Assembly (NCBI GenBank): GCA_905250025.1
Contig: CAJNOJ010000070.1
Span: 149,186 to 213,185, forward strand
DNA length: 64,000 bases
Source: Adineta ricciae
Taxonomy: Eukaryota > Rotifera > Eurotatoria > Adinetida > Adinetidae
Direction: 5' to 3'
Shown here: positions 22,348 to 34,200 of the stretch, one piece after another
Numbering within the stretch: position 1 is the first letter of the stretch
Layout of the letters: each line of letters opens with the position of its first letter
The notes under the pieces: model-generated
What the model was told of the DNA's origin: nothing
Seen by the model: the letters and a program-made list of their open reading frames with translations, nothing else
Databases searched by the model: none
Translations under genes and position numbers: made by a program

Positions 22348-23183
22348 TTAGCTTGGATATGCTTGACCACAGGATGCACAAAACCTCATCGTTGAATTGA
22401 CACGCGGTACACCACATCGACCACAAAAGCCTGCAGATGCTTGTGCCGAATAAGGTGGTGGAGCGTACTGCATATTCGGTGTCCCTGAATAAGAATTACC
22501 TTGATACGCTGGATTGCCACCAAATGGAGCTGCTTGTCTTCCAATATCGATAATAAGCTATAATCAGTAAATGAAATCTCATAGTTCAGCTGTTTCATCT
22601 GGTATCTACTAAGATGTTCTTACGTGATAAATTGTTCTAGCTCTTCGATTTCTTCCATATCCAACAACCGTCACAGTCGTGTCTATTCGCCAACTACATG
22701 GTGTTGATCTCGTTGAATATTTCGCTGACTCAGCAGCAACTGCTGCTCGCATTCGTTTCGATACTCGTACCTGTATAACGCACGCTGCGACAGTAAAAAA
22801 GATCATACCAAAAATAAAGAGGCCTGCTCCGACGCCGATTAATGCAAAAAAACCTGTGCTACGAGAGGTCGCTATTGATAGACTACCACCAATTACCAAG
22901 CCCATTCCACCAAGTAAGCATAGAATGAAAATGATCAAAACAGGAATCATAAACTTTTGTGAATCAATCGATCGATTAATATTTTCGATCGACGTTTGGA
23001 ATTCGTCTTGTCTAATGACTCCGTTCAATTGTGCAGGATATGTCGAATCAAATCCAGACTTACAGCATCCATCTAGGAACATTTAAAAAAGCAATTAGAG
23101 TTGATTAATACAAATACAATAATCGTCCTACTTGGTGCCATTGAAATATATACACTATTCGGATTTATTGGCATTACAATCAT
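22348..23183 (-). CDS. Two-pass membrane protein with C-terminal zinc ribbon
   Basis: Three exons (23183-23132, 23072-22624, 22557-22348) give 236 aa. I start at the ATG at 23183 (MIVMPINPNS) because it splices in frame to the Cys-rich segment GCCKSGFD; an alternative start inside exon 2 would begin MFLDGCC. Two transmembrane helices lie at about residues 65-87 (MIPVLIIFILCLLGGMGLVI) and 95-120 (GFFALIGVGAGLFIFGMIFF). A basic stretch and a Pro/Tyr/Gln-rich linker follow. The last 30 residues carry CGRC...CASC, a four-cysteine zinc-ribbon motif just before the C terminus. Function not recognised; the tail may bind a protein partner at a membrane surface. Confidence 0.75.
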
Positions 23184-24380
23184 TTTGATAGTTTATTTAT
23201 CTAATTGAAAATCGAAGAAAATTATAAATTATATCAACTAAATCGAATATAAAATTATTTCTGCTGATATATTTTTAAAGACGAACGAATCACGTTTTCA
23301 GTGGAATTTTTATATTTCACCAGATCATACGTCATCAACGCCTTCAAAAAAAAAAAGCAATGACGTCTTCTGAAAAATGAAGGTCACTTTAAAATACACG
23401 AAGAAATGAAAAGAAAAACTGTTGGAGAAAGAAAATACTAGATGAAAAAAATGAAAGTTACTCTACATATTGTCGTTTGTATGTCACACTCGACAATAAC
23501 TGTAATAAGAAAAGCTTAGAAACGGCTGTTTCTTTACCATCCTCTTGCTTAGCGTACACATTGACATAGAGAAAGAAAAATTTTTTATTGCTTTCGAGAT
23601 TTTTGCTGTCAATGTAAAAATAATCGCTGCAATGTGAAGATGAAGAAAACAAGAACAACTTCCGTTTGGACCAATTTTGAATGAGGCAACATCTTTATAC
23701 AAAAAGCTGTTGCTATCCTGTGTTTTCCGTGAGTCATACGCTCTGATTGGTCACACGTTTCTATCTTCAAGGAAATTCAAGATGCATTTTCCTCACTGAA
23801 ATTCTCTAATGGTGTCTTAACCTCTGTTAAATAGATGTCGTATGAAGAGCTTCGATGATACTCAAGTATAGAAACTCAGAGCACAATTTGTTTTTCAAAC
23901 CCGAGCAAAGTCATGACGTGAATGCAACTGTATTTGATTCATATCAAGAATCAGCATATTTTATTGAATGTGAAAGATAGACAAGAAAAAGATGAATTGT
24001 ATCAACTTTGCGGCACACGTATGTTGTCGGAAGCAAGTGTAATCGTTTATTTGTTCCGGTAAAAACACCGATGAAAACACTCTAGATGAAACAGGAGGGA
24101 ATAGGTAAAATAGATGAATTGCAGGAAACAGTGTTTGATTTCCACCAGCACCGTTTAGATTCTTTATGGAGTAATGTAATACAAACGCAACGAATAGTTT
24201 ATCAACTACTGAGGCATGGACATGTTCGTTCATGATGTTATATACACAATTTCATATTTCGCGCTTGTAGGTGAGATCCACGAATGATAATTTCTTTTTA
24301 TTTAACTATCACACCCACCAATCCGTTGAGTTTGTTATCTCTTCACCTTTGTCTCATTTCATTTTCACATTTTATGAAAT
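23184..24380. other. Intergenic gap, no gene seen
   Basis: About 1.2 kb, AT-rich, between divergent genes. Short frames on the minus strand are low-complexity (Phe/Ser-rich) and have no splice or family support. Confidence 0.4.
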
Positions 24381-24998
24381 ATGTCGACAATTTCTAATGC
24401 AACCAGCGCTCCATTTGGTGAAACACGCATGAACAGTATCATAAATCAATTTAATTTGATCGAATTACCAAAAGAAGGTGGATTATATCAGATTATTGAT
24501 CGGTCTTCCATAGAAGTATCGCTTCCACATCGTATGCAACATGATTCTACTCTACGTGCTCAAAGTCACATCTATTATATGCTCACACGCCTACGACCAG
24601 ATCAACCACAGTTAGCATACAATTATTTACATTCAATCGATGATGCAGATGATTTACATATCTTAGTCGAAGGCGATAGTGTAGACTATTATCTGTTTTA
24701 TGAAGATGGTCATGTCGAACATAAAATTCTGGGTCATAATTATACCGCTGGAGAGCTGCCATTGGTAACAACTCCGGGTACGGTTGCATCTAAAGCTTTG
24801 AAATTACGTAGTGGAAACCATGGATATGCATTCATAATCAGTGCTCTCGCACCGGAATGGACAGCGGAAAGATGTAAAATTGGTGCTGGACAAGTTTTTC
24901 TCGACAAGTATACCGGAAAGGAAGATTGGTGTACAAAAGATTTTCTCAGAGAGTTAATCGGACCTAATTGGACGGATGATACTGCAGCTGAGAGTTGA
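24381..24998 (+). CDS. Cupin_5 (DUF985) family protein
   Basis: Intronless 205-aa protein with the single-domain cupin pattern of the DUF985 family: LIELPKEGGLYQIIDRSS near residue 27, IYYMLTRLRPDQP, LHILVEGDSVDYYLFYEDG (metal-site strand; the usual HxY-type residues are altered), LGHNYTAGELPLVTTPGT, and a C-terminal FIISALAPEWTAERCKIG. Length is close to the family norm of about 160-200 aa plus an N-terminal extension. The family is common in bacteria, fungi and some invertebrates; its activity is not established, and it has been likened to small-molecule isomerases or epimerases. Lack of introns among intron-bearing neighbours is compatible with an acquired gene. Confidence 0.75.
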   Translation: MSTISNATSAPFGETRMNSIINQFNLIELPKEGGLYQIIDRSSIEVSLPHRMQHDSTLRAQSHIYYMLTRLRPDQPQLAYNYLHSIDDADDLHILVEGDSVDYYLFYEDGHVEHKILGHNYTAGELPLVTTPGTVASKALKLRSGNHGYAFIISALAPEWTAERCKIGAGQVFLDKYTGKEDWCTKDFLRELIGPNWTDDTAAES

Positions 24999-25179
24999 TC
25001 TTTATATACATATTGCTCCGAAATAAATAGATTTTTTGTAAAGCGGGAAATCTAATTTCGAAATGTTTTTTCTTCAATCCCAGCCTTATCTTTTGTTGAT
25101 TTATCAACTTATGGTTTCATTATGATAACAAAGATAAGAAAGAAAAATACTTCTTTCATTATGACCATCATTTCACTGA

Positions 25180-26567
25180 ATGGCGAAACGTCGTGAAAGC
25201 AGAACATCTCAAAAATCGCATGAAGATGACCTTCGACTTGAAGTAAAACTGGCCTTCTACATTCCGTAATTTCCTATGCATTTCATCATGTTCTAGAATG
25301 CACTAGAAGGTAAAGAACAACCGATCTATAATGTTCCTCAACAATACAATGGCCTACCTGTAATTAATGTCCCCCAACGACGATTTGGTCCTCCACCGAT
25401 CGATAAGCAATCGGAAGAATACCGGGTTCATCTCGAACAAATGGAGTACATCAACAAGCACAGTGAATTAAAACCAAGATTTGATTCGATGCTTACACAT
25501 CGTTTGATGCAAACAGTTCACGGTGATCAAAGACATCCTCAACATCCATATCAGTATAAACTATTCCACTGCGCAAATGAAATGCATCCTGTTTTTTTTT
25601 CGTTTTAGAGATGTCTATTTACTCACCTATGATCAAGCCTATATACATGCGTTTTTGCTGTTGCATGAAAACAGTCATGAGCATTATACATATTTGATCT
25701 GTCATGGAATTAGTCATCAAATCGAAGATTTGAGCTCAATCGCCGATCGATTTTTTCGTGATTTCGGAAATGTTCTAATTATCGACTATCGAGGCTTCGG
25801 AAACTCTCCCGGAAAACAATCCGAACGTGGTGCTTATATAGATGTTCAAACAGCATTCGATTATCTATTAACATTAGATACGATCGATCGAAAACGAATT
25901 GTAGTTTACGGTGTTAGTATGGGTGTTGCTTTGGTTATTCAACTGGCAACTGAACCACATAATTCCGAACGTATTCATGCGTGTATCCTAGAAAACGGTT
26001 TTACATCGGTAAAAGAATAATTTTCTATTGATTATATTCGACTTTATTCTGTTTTGTTAGTTTCAGGCTGCTGCATCGGAAAGATCTATTGTAGCGAAAC
26101 TATTACCATCGAGGGTATTCTCTGTAGGAATGCGATCGATTGATAAAGTTCATGAATTTCATGTACCTGTCATGTATTTAATCGGCCTCAACGATCGAAT
26201 GATTCATCCGAAGAACACAAAGCAACTTTATGAAGCCACAGTCAATTCAAAACATTGTCGACTAGAGGTAGTTAACAAAAAACTAACTCTCGTTCATTTC
26301 GATTGTTGTCATTCGTAGATCTATGCAGATGCTGGACACACCAATGTGAAAGATATGCCGGACTATATCAAGCGATCGTATCGGCCATTTATGAAAGCAG
26401 TGTGGAAAGTCCATCATCCCGATGATGCAATTCCACAGCCACCCATTTTAGTCATTGATCATGGGAAAAGTCGAACTGTTAGCGTCGATGACTATTTAGA
26501 CGAACAAGTGTATCATGTACCATCAACAGATCTTTCTTCATGTTCATTTCTTTTCTGTCAAAAATAA
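25180..26567 (+). CDS. Alpha/beta hydrolase, ABHD13/Bem46-like
   Basis: Five exons (25180-25242, 25297-25553, 25609-26008, 26067-26267, 26319-26567), 389 aa. The hydrolase core has the oxyanion segment LICHGISHQIEDL, DYRGFGNSPGKQSERGAY, the nucleophile elbow YGVSMG, the acid in GLNDRMIHP and the base in DAGHTN, so the Ser-Asp-His triad is complete. Overall order matches Bem46/ABHD13-type proteins, which usually carry an N-terminal membrane anchor. Here the N terminus is instead a basic, Pro/Gln-rich stretch (MAKRRESRTS, PVINVPQRRFGPPP) with no helix, so the protein is probably soluble. Substrate unknown; an esterase or acyl hydrolase role is inferred. Confidence 0.85.
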
Positions 26568-26635
26568 ATGTATCGAAATTGAATTGAACTGATCGAGGGC
26601 GGAAAAAGAGAAGGATCGCACGTTCGATTGAGTGG

Positions 26636-26706
26636 TGCTTCAGTAGGGATCGAACCTACAACATTTTTGTGAAAAGCAAAACAATCTACCGTTGATTTAC
26701 AAAGCG
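26636..26706 (-). tRNA. tRNA-like cloverleaf, possibly a degenerate tRNA or tRNA-derived element
   Basis: Read on the minus strand, the sequence folds as a cloverleaf. D stem AATC/GATT with loop AACGGTA; anticodon stem TTTTG/CAAAA with a seven-base loop CTTTTCA; a 5-base variable loop; and a perfect T arm GTAGG-TTCGATC-CCTAC, which contains a perfect B box. The acceptor stem pairs at six of seven positions (two G-T). The 3' strand runs into ACCA, as if CCA were encoded. A run of five T follows about 30 nt downstream. Loop bases would give anticodon TTT (Lys), but C at position 37 is abnormal, so identity and function are doubtful. Confidence 0.4.
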
Positions 26707-26983
26707 AAGTAATCGAAACATTATAGCCTCCTCTTTCTGACGGAGAAGTGAAAACGCACTTGAAACAAATCAATATTCAGATTGTGCAATTACATGAGAT
26801 ATGCTCTGTGTTTAATGAAAGTCATACAGTATATAGTCAGACCTCGATGGCAGCATGTAAATGCCATACTTTCACTATCGTGTATACTGTGGTATGGAGA
26901 ATGTGGGTAGTTCGGTGTATATTTCGAGTATAAATTGAGAGCAACAAGTATAATTTTCTATATACACATTTCAACTCCCAGCA

Positions 26984-28567
26984 ATGAATATGGCTATCCA
27001 TCTCAACTGGCTTTCAATACTGATGCTATGCGTAGTTCTGCCTTGTATCTTTCAACAAGAAGTAAATGGTGCTGCAATTACTGGTGAGTTTTATTGAAAT
27101 CGTTGGAGAGCATCTTCATAAAAATATTACACACTACGCAATTTAGAAACAACGGTGGAAGAATCAATCAATGAAGAGACTACAGCGGAACTTGAGACAG
27201 TTACTGGTAACTACTCATCGAGAAATGAATGATGAGTTCCGTATAGATGTAAATATATATTTATTCTGGTTTTCAGAAGAGGCATGTGGTCCATGTAATC
27301 TCAAAGGCGATCCGTTACTGGTTTGTACGACTCCGTTCTCCCTCGAATAGTTCTGCTTTATTTGTATTCAGGCTGGTCCTCAACCACCATTTGAAGCTGA
27401 GACACAAGATTATCCAGGTTTGGAAAGTAAAATGAATCCACGACCTGACTACGGATATCGATCCTACGGCGGTAACGAACGACTTCAAGGCAAAGTAGCG
27501 ATCATTACTGGTGACTACAGATATATTTTTTTCTTGCGAATATGATCTTCTTGGTTAATTTTCAGGTGGTGATAGTGGAATCGGTCGTGCGGTGGCATTA
27601 GCATTCGCACGCGAAGGTGCTTCTATCGTAATTTCATACTTAAATGAAACTGAAGATGCGGAAGAAACTAAAAAATTGATCGAAGACCAAGGACAAGAAT
27701 GTATTCTTATTGTGAGTAACTTAGCTAGTTTTCCGTCAGATCTAAAACATAATTGATCGTGCACGATCTGTTCTAGCCTGGTGATATCGGCGATGAAGAT
27801 CACTGTAGAAAAATTATCAATGAAACAGTGACCAAGTTCGAACGAATCGATATTTTAGTGAATAATGCCGCATATCAAGGCAAAATGCTCGTAAATACCA
27901 AAACAAAAACAGATTCTGTTTAAAAGTTCGTTATTCTAGGACGAATCGATCGAAGGAATGAGTCACGAGCGCGTTTTATACACGTTTAAAACAAATATTG
28001 TTTCAATGTTCGACCTTACACGTTTTGCTGTACCGCATATGCCCAAAGGATCATCAGTTATCAACGTTGCTTCCATTCAAGCGTAAATCTTTCTTGTTTC
28101 TTTCATTACTATATATGATATTTTCATTTTTTCCTTCACTAGTTATCACCCTAGTGCCGGTATTCTTGATTATGCTGCAACGAAAGCAGCTATCGTAGCA
28201 TTTACAAAAGGTAGATTCAATTCTTGATCATTTTTCTTGCCGGTACGCAATAGGTTCTGTAGGTCTTGCTGGTCATATGCTTGGAAAAGGTATTCGAGTC
28301 AATTGTGTTGCACCTGGACCTGTCTGGACTCCGTTAATAGTATCCAGTCTTTCCAAAGAACACATTGCACAATTCGCTGCAGACGTAAGCTGAACTGTGA
28401 TTTGAAAATGAAGAAATTCGGATCTTTTTCGTTTATAGCATCCAATCAAACGTCCAGCTCAACCACGAGAGGTGGCACCGGTTTTTGTATTTCTCGCAGC
28501 AGGCAGAGATTCGTCATACATCACCGGTGGAGTATTCTCTGTCACGGGTGGTCTCATAACTGCTTAA
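26984..28567 (+). CDS. Short-chain dehydrogenase/reductase with signal peptide, ten exons
   Basis: NAD(P)-dependent oxidoreductase of 357 aa. Exons: 26984-27083, 27147-27206, 27277-27320, 27372-27510, 27566-27711, 27777-27890, 27940-28082, 28143-28210, 28254-28384, 28439-28567. An N-terminal hydrophobic signal (LNWLSILMLCVVLPCIF) and a Glu/Thr-rich linker with CGPC precede the enzyme. Before the Rossmann fold sits PQPPFEAETQDYPG...MNPRPDYGY, the extended N-terminal arm of the bacterial YghA/general-stress-39 SDR group. The fold shows TGGDSGIG (cofactor), NNAA, catalytic Ser in VASIQA, YAATK (Tyr-x3-Lys) and PGPVWTPL. Bacterial-type SDR core with many introns and an added secretory leader: if transferred, it is an old and domesticated acquisition (inference). 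Substrate unknown. Confidence 0.88.
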
Positions 28568-28847
28568 GACAACCCATATTTTGAATAATTTATTCAAGCA
28601 TTTTTTTGTCTATTAGTTAAAGTTCTTGTAGTTCAATAAATTTTCATGAATTTATGACAAAAGAAAGAAGATTTTTCGTAGATTCTGACTCAATGCTTTT
28701 GCAATACTCACGTGTCGTTATTTTTGCCAACGTGTCATAGAACAGAATGGAAAGAAAAGGAAAGAATAGAGTGAAAGTATATAAATATATTATATTTTTT
28801 TGATGAAATAGAGCAAATCACACTTACCTCAAACTCTTATTTCTATC

Positions 28848-30356
28848 ATGTCGACATACATTCGTACAATGCTGACTAAAATCTTTGGTAAACCTCAATA
28901 TCGAGTGTTAATTATGGGTCTTGATGCATCAGGTAAAACAACGATTCTTTATAAATTAAAACTAGGCGAAACAGTTACAACAATACCTACTATTGGTTTT
29001 AATGTCGAAACTGTCACATACAAACGAACTGACTTAACATTTTGGGACGTAGGAGGACGTGATAAAATCCGTGCATTGATACGACATTATTTTCAGAATA
29101 CACAAGCAATTGTGTATGTTATCGACGCAAACGACAGAGAACGATTGCCCGAAGCGACGGAAGGTCTCCTCAAAGTACTGCCGGAAGATGAGCTTCGTGA
29201 AATACCGATATTAATATATATGAATAAGATGGATTTAAAGGTCAGTTTAACTCAAGAAGAACTTATTAAAGAAATGCGACTGAACGATATTCGGAATAGA
29301 CCATGGCATGTACAACCGTGTTCGGCCACACATGGCGATGGTATATTCGAAGGTTTGGACTGGTTAATGCGTGCGATTAATTCACCATCCAATTTCATTA
29401 AAACGCAATCGACTGAAACGACAACGGAGAACGAAAATACTTATCATGAAACGAATAAAACTTTGCAATGGCTATCGCAAGAAGACGAAGATTCTGATGA
29501 AGAATTTATCGACAAATTTCAAAAACATCAGTTACTTTCCGAACAATTCGATCATCGATCTCTCCTACGAATCATCTGGAGCTACTTACAGTGTCACAAT
29601 CGAAAAGAAACGATCAAATCGATATTTCAACACCTTCTAACATACATCGATGATATGAATGAAACGTTAACCTACTTCTGGATTCAGATTGTTCACTATG
29701 CACGAGAAGCAACAAAGAATCCGACGAATGACTTTCCTGGTTTTCTATTGATGAATCCTCAACTACTGAATGAAAGCGAATTTCCATTAGTTTACTACAA
29801 GAGAGAAACACTGTTTGGTGATGCGGCAAAAAAGTCTGTTGTACTACCAGATGTTAAAAAGTTACCCGATATTTTACCTTCAACAACATCTAAGACGATA
29901 ACTAATCAAATTGAAGATCAATCAATCGAAAAGTTGGATGACGACGAATTTTTACGACAATTCGAAACATGTACATTAACGAATTGGTCACATAAAACAC
30001 ACGTTCGAATGACTTGGATTTATCTAACACGTGACGGACGACGGACAGGTGTGAATAAGATATTCGACGGAATCAAAAATTTCATAGCAAATAGTGACAC
30101 AGCTCGAAAAACAACATTTCACTTTACAATGACGTATTTCTGGATTCAGATGATTGATTTAGCTATTGCACAAAGTCCTAAAGATCTCACATTCGAAGAA
30201 TTTCTTCGTCAAAACCCACAATTAATGAATAGTGATCTCTTTCTTGAATACTACAAGAAAGAAACGATATTGAACAATCCAACTGCTAGACAAGAGATGG
30301 TCCTACCTGACATCAAACCATTACCAACATTAGTCATGTCACAAAACAAGAAATGA
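28848..30356 (+). CDS. ARF-family small GTPase fused to a duplicated C-terminal domain
   Basis: Intronless, 502 aa. Residues 1-182 are an ARF GTPase: P-loop GLDASGKTT (24-32), switch I IPTIGFN, switch II DVGGRDK, NKMD and the CSAT guanine-binding loop. Three differences from ARF1: residue 2 is Ser, so N-myristoylation is not possible; the catalytic Gln71 is Arg71; and NKQD reads NKMD. After an acidic linker, two homologous segments of about 110-125 residues follow (about 215-335 and 365-490). Each has DxExFxxxFE/Q, a WxHxxHxR-like core (fully kept only in the second), an MTYFWIQM motif, NPQL, YYKxET and a closing VLPDxKxLP. The repeat resembles short bacterial proteins of unknown function; this is from memory. 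Probably a membrane-trafficking or signalling switch with an effector-like tail (inference). Confidence 0.88.
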   Translation: MSTYIRTMLTKIFGKPQYRVLIMGLDASGKTTILYKLKLGETVTTIPTIGFNVETVTYKRTDLTFWDVGGRDKIRALIRHYFQNTQAIVYVIDANDRERLPEATEGLLKVLPEDELREIPILIYMNKMDLKVSLTQEELIKEMRLNDIRNRPWHVQPCSATHGDGIFEGLDWLMRAINSPSNFIKTQSTETTTENENTYHETNKTLQWLSQEDEDSDEEFIDKFQKHQLLSEQFDHRSLLRIIWSYLQCHNRKETIKSIFQHLLTYIDDMNETLTYFWIQIVHYAREATKNPTNDFPGFLLMNPQLLNESEFPLVYYKRETLFGDAAKKSVVLPDVKKLPDILPSTTSKTITNQIEDQSIEKLDDDEFLRQFETCTLTNWSHKTHVRMTWIYLTRDGRRTGVNKIFDGIKNFIANSDTARKTTFHFTMTYFWIQMIDLAIAQSPKDLTFEEFLRQNPQLMNSDLFLEYYKKETILNNPTARQEMVLPDIKPLPTLVMSQNKK

Positions 30357-30653
30357 CTGTTTCCAATTCAACAAACCTATGATGACCGTATAAATTTTAC
30401 TTCATATTTTTCTAACGTCGTTTAATGTGAAATAAAGAATATTCTTTGAACTTCTTACATTCACCATTGATGTGCATCATCAAATCGCTCATTTTTATTT
30501 AAAAAGCAATAGAAATATATCAGTCAGAACAAACATACAAAATTTAAGATAGCACATATAAGATTTGGGTGGAGTGTTTTTTTTTATCGAAGCGATGCAA
30601 TTATAAGTATATGTATATAATATTCTTTGTTTTAGACAATCTAAGCAGCATTT

Positions 30654-31265
30654 TTATTCACCACTCACAACACCAACAGTCGAATCGCTGGGTGCAATGT
30701 TCGGTTTACGTGTTATGAAAATAATCAAAGCACCAATGAAGTTGACACCGTTGCCAACTATAGCCAAAATCGCAGCTGTACTTAGCTTTGTAGATGGATG
30801 ATCTAATGTCCATTTTATACCGATCGGAAAAGCAATAATACTAAATGTAAAAGACGCACTAGATAGCATTCTAAGTCCGTCTACTGTTTTCGGATTTCCT
30901 CCTTTGAGTATGACCTTGATTATAATCAATGCAGCTATACCAGAGAATATACATGATAAAATAAGAAACATTCGCACAATGATCAAATTCATGCATTTTT
31001 GAAGAGAATCAGCCGATAAACTCGAACACGAGAGAGGAATTTTCCAACAATCTTCTCGTATACAATATTTCCATAAGCCATAACTTCTATTGTTCTCTTG
31101 GCTTACACCCCTACAACAGAACGACAATTCTTTCGAGCTCTTTTCTAAGAATACTTTAGAATTTTATTTTTACCATGAGGGTAGAATAGCACTTGCCATG
31201 TACAAAGCAGCGGATGCCAAAATCAAGATACCACCAAAAACTACCCAAAGCCGTGCGTACAACAT
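30654..31265 (-). CDS. Claudin/PMP22-like tetraspan membrane protein
   Basis: Two exons, 31265-31174 and 31110-30654, 182 aa. Four transmembrane helices: residues about 8-28 (VVFGGILILASAALYMASA), 85-107 (MFLILSCIFSGIAALIIIKV), about 120-140 (SASFTFSIIAFPIGI) and about 152-175 (AAILAIVGNGVNFIGALIIF). The first extracellular loop carries the W...GLWxxC...C pattern of the PMP22/claudin superfamily (Trp30; YGLWKYC followed by a second and third Cys). Short cytoplasmic tail SDSTVGVVSGE. Members shape cell junctions or act as channel subunits. It is convergent with the ARF fusion, with a 297-bp gap between the stop codons. Confidence 0.75.
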
Positions 31266-34200
31266 ATTAATATTTAATTCAATCTACAAAATAATCATAC
31301 TTATAGTATTCTCAAAAAGTACGGTTATCCGGTTCAGCTGCCTGAAGATATAGAAGAGATTTATTATTAATTACTTACTTTTGTATTTTGTAGTATAGTT
31401 ATGATCAAGTGAAAAGAATCGGCTAGAGACCATTCTGCACTGTCAAGTAGGGAAAAGATCTTGAGAGATGATTAATCATATATGATTTTATTAAAATTCA
31501 TATCGTATTCAGCTTAAGTAAGGTAAAATAATTACCAACTAAATCTGCACTTATTACGTGTTTTGACATGAACAAAACGACGGAAGATGACTGGGCTTAT
31601 TCCTGAATTCATTAGACTCGAGTCGATTAATCTTGACGTCTTTTCAACTTGAAAGAAATGAATAACTCGCTTAGATTGCTTTGACGTCATTACAAAGCCA
31701 ATTCAGCAACGAACAATAAATATTCCACTGTCAGTAATCTCAAAATTAAAATTTAGTTTGACGACAAAACAAGAAATGATTTATGTTTTGCACAGTCGTC
31801 GATCTAGATGGATTATATATATGTATATCCATTCGAACTTCTGATCATCTCCAATATTTATTGAACATACAGGACAAGTACTTCTGTCGTTTTTAAACTC
31901 ACAATTTGAAGGTAATGCGGATACTTTGCATGTACATCTGATACCAACGGAGCCCTTTTTTCGTGTTGATTAACAATTATTGCATACTTTCTTATTCGCA
32001 AATAATCAAACGTCCGGCTATTTCAAATCATGATCCAATCAGATGGAAATAATAGTCAATGCAAGTCTCTACATCAATGACTATCAACATTTCTCTGTTG
32101 GAAGAAAAAAAAAGTTGTATTCCGAAAAACAAATGCCAGTCAGCGAGTGTAAAGAATTGAATGAAAGATTGTTTTTCATATGAATACTTCAAATATCGAT
32201 GAAATACTTCCATGCACATTTCAGACGAGTTCGTCTCAACTTGTTGATATCAAATTCTGATTTATTTAATATTTCATACAATGTGATAATTATTCAGACA
32301 GACAGAGAGAGTTTCTTTTGAATATATTCATATATATGTAATCGAATAGTCTCGTCGAACAACTGTCCGAGTTGTTCTATGCAGAGAAATCGAATACGAA
32401 TGACAATGAATTTGCATTCCTTGATGTGGATAAATGATTGACAGTTGAATATGAGAAGAAAAAAAAAACAAAAAACTAGTTGCGCAGAGAACGTGATAAC
32501 TATAACATTTGTCAATCCGTGCTGACTGAACTCATCATCATATTGTCTTTCTATGAACGCCTGTAAATGAGATACATCCTGTTATTATTTCCGGCAAATT
32601 GTCGATGATGATAGGAATGTGAATAGCACCATAGAGAGATCATTTTCTTTGCAAGAATATAATTTATAATTTCACAGTTATTTTCTTTCCGCGCAGAAAC
32701 TCATTTCATTGGATGATTTTGAACATACGACAATGTATTCTTCTTTGTATCAAATTTCTTTGATGAACGGTTCTTAAACATATATTTGGCTTCCTTGATT
32801 TTGTTTCAATGAAATCTCAGAAGATCTCATCATAGACACATATCTCTACGCACATTTGCATACGTCAAAAATAAGGAAAACGATGCTCTTTCGTTTTCTC
32901 CTGCTTCTGCTTCTGCTCCTCCCGTTTCTCGCCTCTCGATTTTTTTTTCTCTTGCGAAAGAAGAAAAAAAAAAGAGAGAAACAATGTACCAAATAAGATG
33001 ATGCGAGTGAATGCCATTCTTTTCTAACGCTACAAATCACCCGAACTTCGACGTTCTAACTCCAAAGGAAAATGAAACTATAAATACCATTGAATCACGT
33101 AAGTATAACGGCAAGTGTTTCTTTTGTTTTCTTACGTTGATCAAAATATCGTTAATGAATAACAAAATCATCGTTTTCCGTCGTGTTTTTTCACCTTCAA
33201 CAACATCCGTTCGAATACATTTGAATTCTCCTACTCGAGTTTAACTGTCTTTTTTCCTTGTCAGAGAGAAACTCGACTTCGATGTGAAGATCTTTCGAAA
33301 CTATCGTTATTGGATAATGAAATTTGCCTACAAATCCCATCTGTTACTTGTCAATAAATTGATTATCGTACAAATAGAGTTAACAATCCGTTTCTTATAT
33401 ACAATAATATCATAAGTTCTTTATCGAACGAAGTACACGCTACCGTGTATGAAAACTTGCATGATAATCAATGTTTTTTTTTACTCATTGAGATTTGTAA
33501 CGAACGTAGATTTCGATTAATGAATTCCGTCATACCTTATTGCAATTCGTAGCCGATCTAATCACAAGTCTTGAGCCGACGGCAGTTCCGTCTCTACTTC
33601 TTCTCCTTCTTCTTCTTCTTCTTTTATTATTATTATTCCTATTGTTTCTTTCTTTTTCTTGGTGTGTTGCTCATTGATGGAATGCAAGACGACGGGCGTC
33701 GAGTAGAAAACTTGATAGATGGAAGAACAGTTCGTATAACTGTCGTTATCTTTATTATTAGTCCGAAACAATCGAGTCTTTGTATGTGAACAATAATGAT
33801 ATTGAATTGGCGAAGACTAATAAAATTATTAATGGTTCATAATTAATTCTTTTTTACGTGTTCTGGTATTTGTTGATTTGTGTAATCAAGTGGGTGTATT
33901 TTGATCATCTCAATTCGTTGAAATTGTCTTTAGGCAAGAGAAAAACGATGTTGAGGAGACTATTTTTAGTTTACCGGAAGTACAAAGAATCTGTAAGATG
34001 TCCGAGAAGAGAGAACAAGGTAGAGAATCATACAAGCAACTTTATTTCTTTCCCGCGCACTAAAACAGATGAGTACTCGACAGTTCACTTGTCCCAAAAA
34101 GAGATATGTATGAGTAGCAAACAAGATTCAAGTCATGTTAATCTCATGGGACTTTGTCAAGCAACAGAAATAGATGAGATGGAATTTCTTCTTCGTTTTT

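Noticed and set aside
22679..23086. 135-codon plus-strand ORF
   Set aside because: Exact antisense shadow of the exon encoding the two-TM zinc-ribbon protein; no family resemblance of its own.
33562..33789. Overlapping 69-72-codon ORFs with Phe or Glu runs
   Set aside because: Produced by the CTT/ATT microsatellite; low complexity only.
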